The notes under the pieces: model-generated
The model's input: the letters and a program-made list of their open reading frames with translations, nothing else
Database searches by the model: none
Told to the model about the DNA's origin: nothing
Shown here: in pieces, positions 1-5,972 of the stretch
How positions within the stretch are numbered: the first letter of the stretch is position 1
How the letters are laid out: each line of letters begins with the position of its first letter
Origin: Acidobacteriota bacterium
GTDB lineage: Bacteria; Acidobacteriota; Terriglobia; Versatilivoradales; Versatilivoraceae
DNA length: 6,024 bases
Reading direction: 5' to 3'
NCBI GenBank assembly: GCA_028875135.1
Contig: JAPPFQ010000453.1
Span: forward strand, 1 to 6,024
Program-made: the position numbers and the translations under genes

Positions 1-1560
1 CCGGTCCTGCTCTTGTGGGTCCACCGTGGCCCGGACAGTCCCCCCGGAAATCCGGATTCAGCACCGGCCGGCGGCGGGGTCTTGCGCATCATGGCCCAGG
101 CAGTGGATTCGCTGGATCCCATACACTCCCGCAACTACTGGGAATCGGCCATTGTCCTGCAGTTGTTCGACGGCCTGGTGCGATTGGATGAGCATCTGGC
201 GGTGGCTCCCGCCATTGCCAGGGACTGGCGGATCTCCTTCGACGGCACCACCTACACTTTTCGCCTGCGCCGGGACGTCCGTTTCCACCACGGACGGCCG
301 GTCACGGCCCGGGACTTTGTCTACTCCCTCACCCGCCTGGTCGATCCCCGGTGGAAGGCGGTAGACTCGGAGTACTACACTCGGATCGGAGGAGCCGCCG
401 CCTTCCGTTCGGGGAAGTCCGACAGCGTCAGCGGAATCAGGGCGGTGGATTCCCACACCCTGCAGATCTCTCTGGAGCAGCCTTATGCTCCCTTTCTGCA
501 GGTGCTGGCGCTCCCATCGGCTTCGGTGGTTCCAAGGGAAGCGGTGGAATCTGGGGAGCGACAGTTCGGCCGATCACCGCTGGGCACGGGAGCCTTTCGC
601 CTGAAGAGGCTGGGGCCCGCCCACGAAATTCACCTGGAGAGCCATCCAGACCACTTCCTCGGGAGGCCTTACCTGGACGGACTGCGGATTCGAACCACCG
701 CCGCTCTCACCGACCGCGGGAGCTTTCGGGAGTTTGCCCGAGGCCGCCTGGACCTGTCCTTCATTCCCGCCGATGAAATCCCCCGGGCTGCGAGCAGGAC
801 GGATTGGGCGATCCGGACCCTTCCCGTCCTGCGGCTGCTCTATCTGGGAATGAACGTGAAGACCCCCGGCACCAGCCAACGGTTGTTGCGAAAGGCCGTC
901 TGCCTGGCCATCGACCCGGGCTCCGTCTATGGCGGATTGACCGACTTCGAGCCCACCGACCGCCTGATTCCCTTCTCGCTGCTGGGGTCCCGGCGGCAAC
1001 CGGTCCGTACCCGGAACCTGGAAGCGGCCGGACAGGCTCTGAAACAATGGCGGCACCGTCATGGGCCGCTACCCAGGCTGAGCCTCTCGACTACCGTCCG
1101 GCTGCCGGAGGCCCGCCGGCGACTGGAACGACTTCTGGAGGGCCCCCGCTCCATCGGACTTGAGATCGATGTCCGGGGGGTGGATTCCATGCGGGAGCTC
1201 CTCGACCGAATCTATGGTGGACAAGCCTCCATGTTTCTGCTTGGAGAGGTGATCGATTTCCCCGATCCGGACGCCCTGCTGAGCCGGCTGTTTCATTCCC
1301 GCAGCAATGGGAACCCCTTTGGGTACGGTAATCCCGAGGTGGACGGGCTGCTGCGCCGAGCCAGGGGAACGCTGGACCAGACCAGGCGGGCCCGACTCTA
1401 CCGGCAGATCGAAGAGCAGATCCTGAGTGATTTCGTGGTAGCGCCGCTGGCCTTGGTCCGGTATTCGCTGGTGCACCGGCGGCAGGTTCGGGGGCTGAAG
1501 ATCAACTCTCTGGGATTCCAGCACTTCCACTTCCGCAAGGTGTGGCTGGCTCCCGGATGA
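1..1560 (+). CDS. ABC transporter solute-binding protein, family 5 (peptide/nickel/oligopeptide type), 5' partial
   Basis: Extracytoplasmic binding protein that would capture a solute, most often an oligopeptide, and deliver it to an ABC permease. The frame is open from base 1, so the true start lies upstream; 519 residues are visible. The first residues (PVLLLWV) look like the end of a hydrophobic signal or anchor segment, followed by a Pro/Gly-rich linker; no lipobox Cys is visible. Residues about 26-60 (GGVLRI...DSLDP...LFDGLVR) are the usual family 5 N-terminal strand and first lobe. Residues about 75-116 (DWRISFDGTTYTFRLRRDVRF...DFVYSLTRLVDP) match the family 5 signature region. Near the C-terminus come DFPDPD (419-424) and YGNPEVDGLL (442-451), then a typical closing segment ending FHFRKVWL. 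Visible length agrees with a nearly complete member. No permease or ATPase gene is in the window, and the substrate cannot be read from the sequence. The family call is firm; the ligand is unknown. Confidence 0.9.
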   Translation, partial: PVLLLWVHRGPDSPPGNPDSAPAGGGVLRIMAQAVDSLDPIHSRNYWESAIVLQLFDGLVRLDEHLAVAPAIARDWRISFDGTTYTFRLRRDVRFHHGRPVTARDFVYSLTRLVDPRWKAVDSEYYTRIGGAAAFRSGKSDSVSGIRAVDSHTLQISLEQPYAPFLQVLALPSASVVPREAVESGERQFGRSPLGTGAFRLKRLGPAHEIHLESHPDHFLGRPYLDGLRIRTTAALTDRGSFREFARGRLDLSFIPADEIPRAASRTDWAIRTLPVLRLLYLGMNVKTPGTSQRLLRKAVCLAIDPGSVYGGLTDFEPTDRLIPFSLLGSRRQPVRTRNLEAAGQALKQWRHRHGPLPRLSLSTTVRLPEARRRLERLLEGPRSIGLEIDVRGVDSMRELLDRIYGGQASMFLLGEVIDFPDPDALLSRLFHSRSNGNPFGYGNPEVDGLLRRARGTLDQTRRARLYRQIEEQILSDFVVAPLALVRYSLVHRRQVRGLKINSLGFQHFHFRKVWLAPG

Positions 1561-1565
1561 AGGGA

Positions 1566-3284
1566 TCAGAGTGCCTCCAGTTCCGCTTCCACTCTCTCCA
1601 TCAGGGGTTTCAGGGTGGCGGGACCGAAGTCGAAGGCGGCTCCCGCTCGGCCGAAGAGCTCCGGCAGCGGGCGGCTTCCGCCCAACTGCAGCGCCGACCA
1701 GTAGTCGTCGACGGCTCCCTTGAAGTCCTTCTTGGAATTCAGCCACACCTGCAGGGCTCCCAGTTGAGCGATGGCGTATTCGATGTAGTAGAAGGGCAGC
1801 TCGAAAATATGGAGTTGTCGGTGCCAGCCGCAGCGGAGGGCTTCCTCGAATCCCGACCAGTCTTCGATGCCTCCGAAGCGTTGATTCAAGGCGACCCATT
1901 GATCTCGCCGTTGAGCCGGGCTGTGCCCGGGATGGGTGTAGATCCAGTGCTGGAACGCGTCCACCTGGGCGATCCAGGCAAGGATGTCCACAATCCCCTC
2001 CAGGTGCTGCCTCCGTGAACGCTTGAAGTCCTCCTCCCGGGCGTAGAACACGTCCAGGTGCTCTCCACCCAGCAACTCCATGCTCATGGAGGCCACTTCA
2101 CAGAATTCAATCGGTCCGTGGCGGTAGTGGTCCAGAGGTTCCTCCCGGGTCGCGAACACGTGAAAGGCATGCCCGGCCTCGTGCAGCAATGTCCGGACGT
2201 CGCCGTCGACCCCCACCGAGTTCATGAAGATGAAGGGCAGGCGGGCCTCATCCAGGGTGGACTGATAGCCTCCGGGAGCCTTGCCCTTGCGGCTGTCCAG
2301 GTTGAGCAGTCCATGGCTGCGCATGGTCTCCAGGAATCCGGAAAAACGGGCATCCACCCGGCCGGTGATCTCCACGCAGCCGTCCACCAACTCTCCGGTC
2401 CGGGCGAAGGGACGAAGCGGCGGCCGACCTCGGGGATCGACGCTCAGGTCCCAGGGACGCAGGGACTCCAAACCCATCTCCGCGGCTCTCGACCGTTGCA
2501 GCTTGCGCGCCAGCGGCACAACCACCGCTTCGACTCCCTGGTGAAACCGATAGCAGTCTTCGGGGCCGTAGTCGAATCGCTCCAGGCGGCGGAACATGTA
2601 GTCGCGATAGGAGTCGAAACCCGCGTTGGCGGCAATCGCCGCGCGGACTCCCAGCAGTTCTTCAAAGAGCGCCTCCAGGCGGTCCCGCTCCTTCAGACGG
2701 CGTTCGACAACCGCACTCCAGGCCGCTTCCCGCCGGCTACGCTCCGGATACTCCAGGTAGCGCTTCATCTGCTGCAGGGTCTGCTCCTTGCCCTCGAAGG
2801 ATATCGTCAGGGATCCAATCAGCTTCTGGTAGCGCTGGGTTCCCTTGGACTCCCGGGTCTCCAGGGCGATATTGGCCTGGCGGAACAGCTCCACGTCATT
2901 CTGCAGGCTGCGGTCCAGCACGGAATAACGCCGGGATGGAAGCTGTTTCCTCGCGGGGGAGGCGAGGAAACAGCGCTTGAGGCGATCCTCGGCAGCCTTG
3001 AGATTTTCCGCAATCTCCTCCAGAAAGTGAAAGTAGGCCTTTTCGATCTCCTGGTTCTCGGTGTCACAGGTCATCCGGATGTAGCGCAGCGAGCCCTCTT
3101 CCCCCACGGCGTCGCTCAACTCGCTCCAGTCCAGCAGCCACTGTTCCAACTGTTCCACGGTATCCAGCTCTCGCTCTTCCAGAACCCGGAAGAACGGCTC
3201 CAGGCAGCTCCACCGCTCGTAGTCCAGGGATTCAGGGAGGTAGCGACGCCGAAAAGGATGCGGCAATTTAGCCAGGAGATCCAT
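1566..3284 (-). CDS. M3-family oligoendopeptidase (zinc metallopeptidase, PepF-like)
   Basis: Zinc endopeptidase expected to cleave short peptides in the cytoplasm; no signal peptide or membrane segment is visible. It has 572 residues, within the usual range for bacterial M3 oligoendopeptidases. The zinc motif HEAGH is at 368-372, with H368 and H372 as ligands and E369 as catalytic base. E396, 28 residues after H368 in PIEFCEVASMSMELL, fits the third ligand. The block before it (RKGKAPGGYQ at 332-341, LPFIFMNSVG at 349-358) is typical of the family. Near the C-terminus H492 and the Tyr cluster of FELPFYYIEYAIAQLG (494-509) match the substrate-binding His/Tyr region. The N-terminal helical part (about 1-200) resembles the M3 group that is not classical PepF. 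The ATG at 3284 is chosen because the conserved-looking N-terminus begins there; a GGGG run about 7 bases upstream is a weak ribosome site. The stop codon lies 5 bases from that of the convergent binding-protein gene. The codons for residues about 104-115 form a perfect 13-bp inverted repeat. Exact substrates are unknown. Confidence 0.94.
   Translation of the reverse strand: MDLLAKLPHPFRRRYLPESLDYERWSCLEPFFRVLEERELDTVEQLEQWLLDWSELSDAVGEEGSLRYIRMTCDTENQEIEKAYFHFLEEIAENLKAAEDRLKRCFLASPARKQLPSRRYSVLDRSLQNDVELFRQANIALETRESKGTQRYQKLIGSLTISFEGKEQTLQQMKRYLEYPERSRREAAWSAVVERRLKERDRLEALFEELLGVRAAIAANAGFDSYRDYMFRRLERFDYGPEDCYRFHQGVEAVVVPLARKLQRSRAAEMGLESLRPWDLSVDPRGRPPLRPFARTGELVDGCVEITGRVDARFSGFLETMRSHGLLNLDSRKGKAPGGYQSTLDEARLPFIFMNSVGVDGDVRTLLHEAGHAFHVFATREEPLDHYRHGPIEFCEVASMSMELLGGEHLDVFYAREEDFKRSRRQHLEGIVDILAWIAQVDAFQHWIYTHPGHSPAQRRDQWVALNQRFGGIEDWSGFEEALRCGWHRQLHIFELPFYYIEYAIAQLGALQVWLNSKKDFKGAVDDYWSALQLGGSRPLPELFGRAGAAFDFGPATLKPLMERVEAELEAL
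2942..2974. repeat. Perfect 13-bp inverted repeat inside the M3 peptidase gene
   Basis: GCTGTTTCCTCGC (2942-2954) is followed after 7 bases by its exact reverse complement GCGAGGAAACAGC (2962-2974). In the peptidase mRNA this gives a 13-bp stem with the loop CUCCCCC, over the codons for residues about 104-115 (CFLASPARKQ). The protein around it looks like normal family sequence (LPSRRYSVLDRSLQND follows at once), so this is not an obvious insertion. Function unknown. Confidence 0.85.
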
Positions 3285-3437
3285 GTTAAGCCCCGAATTG
3301 GCGGGAACTGTCGTCCCGTTCCATCTGAACCGCCCAAGGTTAACCCCAAAAACCGGTCAAGTACAGAGCGATAGCTTCTGCAATTCATTCAGATGTACCC
3401 GGTTTGTATCGAAGCCGAGCCGGGAACCGCATTTCGT

Positions 3438-3461
3438 GGTATCTTCACGGAACTGGATACC
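3438..3461. repeat. Short inverted repeat GGTATC-N12-GATACC upstream of rpiB
   Basis: GGTATC (3438-3443) and GATACC (3456-3461) are perfect 6-base inverted copies around 12 bases, 33 bases before the rpiB start. A competing pairing, CGTG (3435-3438) with CACG (3446-3449), overlaps it. The spacing could suit a dimeric regulator or a weak leader hairpin, but 6-bp arms arise readily by chance. Confidence 0.35.
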
Positions 3462-3484
3462 CGCCCGCCGGTTTCCGGAAAGTC

Positions 3485-3490
3485 GAGGGA
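3485..3490 (+). promoter_or_regulatory. Ribosome binding site of rpiB
   Basis: GAGGGA lies 4 bases before the ATG at 3495 (6 bases if counted from the end of GAGG). It decides the start: the alternative ATG at 3393 has no comparable purine-rich site and would add a non-conserved N-terminal tail. Confidence 0.7.
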
Positions 3491-3494
3491 CAGG

Positions 3495-3944
3495 ATGCGC
3501 ATTGCCATGGGTTCCGACCACGCCGGATTCGGTCTCAAGGAACAGATCAAGCAGTTCGTCCGGGATCAGGGCCATGAGGTGCAGGATTGCGGCACCCACG
3601 ATGACGCCGCGGTGGACTACCCCGACTACGCCGAGAAAGTCGGCCTGGTGCTCAAAGGGGCGCAGGCGGACCGCGGGATCGTCATCTGCGGCAGCGGGGT
3701 CGGGGCTTCGGTGGCCGCCAACAAGCTCCCGGGCATTCGCGCCGGCGTCTGCCACGACACCTATTCGGCCCACCAGGGAGTCGAGCATGACGATATGAAC
3801 GTGCTGGTCCTGGGGGCCCGCATCGTGGGCATCGAGCTGGCCAGAGAAGTGGTCCTGGCTTACCTGGGAGCGAGTTTTACGGGAGAGGAGCGCCACCGTC
3901 GGCGCCTGGGAAAAGTCGAGGCGCTGGAAACCCGCTACCGCTGA
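3495..3944 (+). CDS. rpiB: Ribose-5-phosphate isomerase B (RpiB/LacA/LacB family)
   Basis: Interconverts ribulose-5-phosphate and ribose-5-phosphate in the cytoplasmic non-oxidative pentose phosphate pathway. It has 149 residues, the normal RpiB length. It opens with MRIAMGSDHAGFGLK, in which SDHAG (7-11) is the family's N-terminal substrate-binding motif. DYPDYA (41-46) and GIVICGSGVGASVAANK (61-77) follow; C65 is the catalytic Cys position of Escherichia coli-type RpiB. CHDTYSA (86-92), H98 in GVEHDDMNVLVLGAR and R109 complete the site. The segment reads HDDMN where many enzymes have HNDAN. The start at 3495 is preferred over an in-frame ATG at 3393: the extra 34 residues resemble nothing in the family, whereas GAGGGA just before 3495 is a good ribosome site. 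The pgi gene follows after 41 bases on the same strand, so an operon is likely. An allose- or galactose-6-phosphate isomerase role is possible within the family, but the sugar-phosphate neighbour favours RpiB. Confidence 0.95.
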   Translation: MRIAMGSDHAGFGLKEQIKQFVRDQGHEVQDCGTHDDAAVDYPDYAEKVGLVLKGAQADRGIVICGSGVGASVAANKLPGIRAGVCHDTYSAHQGVEHDDMNVLVLGARIVGIELAREVVLAYLGASFTGEERHRRRLGKVEALETRYR

Positions 3945-3985
3945 AGAACTTCCTCCGTGCCTGCAGAGATGGCGTCACCCCTGGA

Positions 3986-5740
3986 ATGCGTGCCCCTCCG
4001 TTGAATTCTCAAACCCATTCCCTGAACCCGAAGCTGTCCCATGCCGTGTCGGCGGCCCTTGAGAGCTGGGACGGGGAGCACAATACCGCTCGCTTGTGGT
4101 CGGGAGACCCCTCGCTCTGGACAGGGGCCGATGAGAGTAGCTGGCTGGGCTGGCTCTCGCTGACGGACACCCCCGGCTCCAGTCCGCGCTTGGAGCAGCT
4201 CGTCCGGGAGATTCGCAGGGAGGGATTGTCCCATCTGCTTCTGCTGGGAATGGGGGGCTCCAGCCTCTTTCCCGAAATTCTGGCTGCAACTTTCGGCAAG
4301 CAGCAGGGATATCCGGAACTTCACGTCCTGGACTCCACCGACCCCGCGCAAATCCGGAGTTTCGAATCCCGGGTAGACCTGTCACGAACCCTCTTCATCG
4401 TTTCCAGCAAGTCCGGCAGCACCCTGGAATCCGACATTCTGACGCAGTACTTCTTCGAGCGGGTGAAACAGGTCCTGGGTGATTCCGACGCCGGAAGGCG
4501 GTTTGTCGCCATCACCGACCCCGGTTCCAAGCTGCAGGCAATTGCCGAAGGGGAGGGTTTCCGATCCGTCTTTCTTGGAGAGCCGGCCGTCGGCGGACGC
4601 TACTCGGCGCTGTCGAATTTCGGTAGAGTGCCGGCAGCCTTGATGGGACTGGACGTGGCCGAGTTCATCCGCCGGGCCGGCTCCATGGTTCAGGCCTGCA
4701 AGCCTCAGACTTCCGTACACCGCAATCCCGGGGTGGTCCTGGGAGTGATTCTGGGCACCCTGGCCAACGCCGGCAGGGACAAGCCCACGCTGATTGCCTC
4801 CCCGGAAATCTCGGGCATGGGCGCCTGGCTGGAGCAGTTGCTGGCCGAGTCGACCGGCAAGGATGGAAAGGGCCTGATCCCCGTCGAAGGAGAATCGGTG
4901 GGGCCTCCCGGGGTCTACGGCGAAGACCGGCTCTTCCTTCACCTTCGGTTGGACTCCAGCCGGGATCGAAAACAGGAGCACGCCGTCAGGGATCTGGAGG
5001 AGAGCGGGCATCCCGTCATCCGGATCACCATGGCCGACCGCTACGACCTGGGGCGGGAGGTCTTTCGATGGGAGGTGGCGACGGCAGTGGCCGGATCCAT
5101 CCTGGAGATCAATCCCTTCGATCAACCCGATGTCGAGGCCAGCAAGATTGCCACCAGGGACTTGACCCGGCGCTACGAGCGGGAGGGCTCCTTTCCGCGG
5201 GAGACCGCCTTCTTCAGCCAGGGCGGGATTTCCCTGCTGGCCGATGAGAAGAACCGCCGCCTTCTGTCCGAGGCCGCGGGGGCTGAGCCCACCGCGGCAA
5301 CCATTCTTCAGGCTCACCTCGGCCGGCTCCGCCCGGGAGACTACTTCGCGATCCTGGCCTATCTCGAGATGAGCCCCTCGCACCGGAGGCTGCTTCAGAG
5401 GTTGAGGCGCCAGGTCCGGGACCGGTTCGGGGTCGCCACCTGCCTGGGTTTCGGCCCGCGCTTTCTGCACTCGACCGGCCAAGCCTACAAGGGAGGGCCC
5501 AACAGCGGCGTCTTTCTGCAGCTCACCGGAGAGGACCCGCAGGATTTGCCGGTGCCCGGCCGGAAATACACCTTTGGAGCCGTGAAGGCCGCACAGGCCA
5601 GGGGGGATTTTCAGGTGCTCTCCCGAAGGGGACGCAGAGCCTTGAGGGTCCACTTGAGCGCCCCGTTGGAGGAAAGCTTGAGGCAGCTTTGCCGCATCGG
5701 CACGGGCTGCGGCCCGGCAAGCCGGAGCACGCCCCCTTGA
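3986..5740 (+). CDS. pgi: Glucose-6-phosphate isomerase of the transaldolase-PGI fusion type, without the transaldolase half
   Basis: Interconverts glucose-6-phosphate and fructose-6-phosphate in the cytoplasm. It has 584 residues with two SIS-type sugar-isomerase folds. The first holds GMGGSSL (88-94), the phosphate-binding SSKSGSTLE (140-148) and GGRYSALS (203-210). AESTGKDGKG (287-296) carries E288 at the position of the catalytic Glu of PGI. NPFDQPDVEASK (376-387) and FLHSTGQAYKGGPNSG (493-508) follow; K502 is a likely active-site Lys. These motifs, and the N-terminal NTARLWSGDPSLW (33-45), match the PGI half of the bifunctional transaldolase/PGI proteins, which are usually about 950 residues; only this half exists here. 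The ATG at 3986 is the first usable in-frame start after rpiB. It has only a weak ribosome site, so coupling to rpiB translation across the 41-base gap is possible; TTG at 4001 is an alternative. The last ~25 residues (after LRVHLS) form a non-conserved tail. The PGI family is certain; 'standalone' is inferred from this locus only. Confidence 0.92.
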   Translation: MRAPPLNSQTHSLNPKLSHAVSAALESWDGEHNTARLWSGDPSLWTGADESSWLGWLSLTDTPGSSPRLEQLVREIRREGLSHLLLLGMGGSSLFPEILAATFGKQQGYPELHVLDSTDPAQIRSFESRVDLSRTLFIVSSKSGSTLESDILTQYFFERVKQVLGDSDAGRRFVAITDPGSKLQAIAEGEGFRSVFLGEPAVGGRYSALSNFGRVPAALMGLDVAEFIRRAGSMVQACKPQTSVHRNPGVVLGVILGTLANAGRDKPTLIASPEISGMGAWLEQLLAESTGKDGKGLIPVEGESVGPPGVYGEDRLFLHLRLDSSRDRKQEHAVRDLEESGHPVIRITMADRYDLGREVFRWEVATAVAGSILEINPFDQPDVEASKIATRDLTRRYEREGSFPRETAFFSQGGISLLADEKNRRLLSEAAGAEPTAATILQAHLGRLRPGDYFAILAYLEMSPSHRRLLQRLRRQVRDRFGVATCLGFGPRFLHSTGQAYKGGPNSGVFLQLTGEDPQDLPVPGRKYTFGAVKAAQARGDFQVLSRRGRRALRVHLSAPLEESLRQLCRIGTGCGPASRSTPP

Positions 5741-5749
5741 GAAGCAAGA

Positions 5750-5809
5750 GTGACGGGAGGATGCGCCACCCGGGAGCGCGGGTGTCCCGCCGGCATGCAC
5801 TCCCGTTGC
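5750..5809 (+). repeat. GC-rich nested-hairpin element, copy A
   Basis: The outer arms ACGGGAG (5753-5759) and CTCCCGT (5800-5806) are exact inverted copies, extendable to 5750/5809 with two G-T pairs. ATGC (5761-5764) can pair with GCAT (5793-5796), and GCGGG (5778-5782) with CCCGC (5786-5790) around TGT. The core 5761-5791 is about 80% identical to the reverse complement of the core of copy B. It begins 9 bases after the pgi stop, so it may act as a transcript 3'-end structure, although no T-run follows. Confidence 0.6.
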
Positions 5810-5860
5810 CTGCCGCTCGGTTTCCCTGCGATGTGGCACCCGGCCTCCCTGCCGGCGGGA
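5785..5860. repeat. 11-bp perfect inverted repeat TCCCGCCGGCA / TGCCGGCGGGA
   Basis: TCCCGCCGGCA (5785-5795) and TGCCGGCGGGA (5850-5860) are exact reverse complements 54 bases apart. The left arm lies inside hairpin copy A, so the same bases could pair locally or with the distant arm. From memory, this GC-rich word recurs in intergenic repeats of several environmental phyla and gives spurious 'AGGTPALPGG'-like peptides when translated; that is recollection, not a search result. Confidence 0.65.
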
Positions 5861-5937
5861 ATGGCATCGGCTCGGCCGAAGCAGAGTCCTGACGCTGTTG
5901 CCGGTCGAGCCAGGTCGAGGGGTTGGGTGAGGCCTTG

Positions 5938-5972
5938 CCGGTGTTGTGCGGGCGGGGCGCCCGCGTTACCGG
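5938..5972 (-). repeat. GC-rich hairpin element, copy B (inverted relative to copy A)
   Basis: GCGGGCG (5948-5954) and CGCCCGC (5958-5964) form a perfect 7-bp stem around GGG. It is flanked by CCGGT (5938-5942) and ACCGG (5968-5972), which close an outer 5-bp stem. Read on the minus strand, 5951-5980 aligns with copy A: shared blocks are ATGC, CCACCCGG, CGCGGG and CCCGCC, with four mismatches and one gap over about 31 positions. An inverted pair of similar GC-rich palindromes resembles REP doublets, but no REP-associated transposase is seen here. Confidence 0.6.

Larger units (their letters stand above)
3285..3494. promoter_or_regulatory. Divergent intergenic spacer between the M3 peptidase and rpiB
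   Basis: The 210 bases between the two oppositely oriented starts must hold, or lead to, promoters for both transcription units. It is more AT-rich than the genes in places (around 3340-3405). I found no pair of -35/-10 boxes good enough to call; TATCTT at 3440-3445 is a possible -10 for rpiB but lacks a matching -35. In the peptidase leader, CGGGA (3302-3306) pairs with TCCCG (3314-3318), or alternatively GGAAC (3304-3308) with GTTCC (3318-3322), giving a small hairpin. An open frame from 3393 through rpiB is read as a chance upstream extension. Confidence 0.5.

Noticed and set aside
1069..1899. 276-residue minus-strand frame spanning the convergent junction
   Set aside because: It overlaps the ends of two well-supported genes, is low in recognisable content and is typical of a high-GC shadow frame.
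2058..3374. 438-residue open frame on the plus strand, antisense to the M3 peptidase
   Set aside because: It is a high-GC shadow of a gene with clear catalytic motifs; its own translation has no recognisable domain, and it runs through the peptidase start into the spacer.
3393..3494. 34-residue N-terminal extension of RpiB
   Set aside because: RpiB proteins begin at the M-R-I-A-M-G-S-D-H motif; the extension is not family-like, and the good ribosome site is just before 3495.
5711..5726. Possible terminator hairpin CCGG-CAAG-CCGG at the end of pgi
   Set aside because: The stem is only 4 bp, lies inside the coding region and is not followed by a T-run.
4382..5839. 485-residue open frame on the minus strand, antisense to pgi
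   Set aside because: It is Gly/Pro/Ala/Gln-rich with no family features, and its N-terminus is a translation of the GC-rich repeat (AGGTPALPGGA-like). The plus-strand PGI explains the sequence fully.
5689..5892. 67-residue plus-strand frame after pgi
   Set aside because: It begins inside pgi and then translates repeat DNA; there is no recognisable protein.
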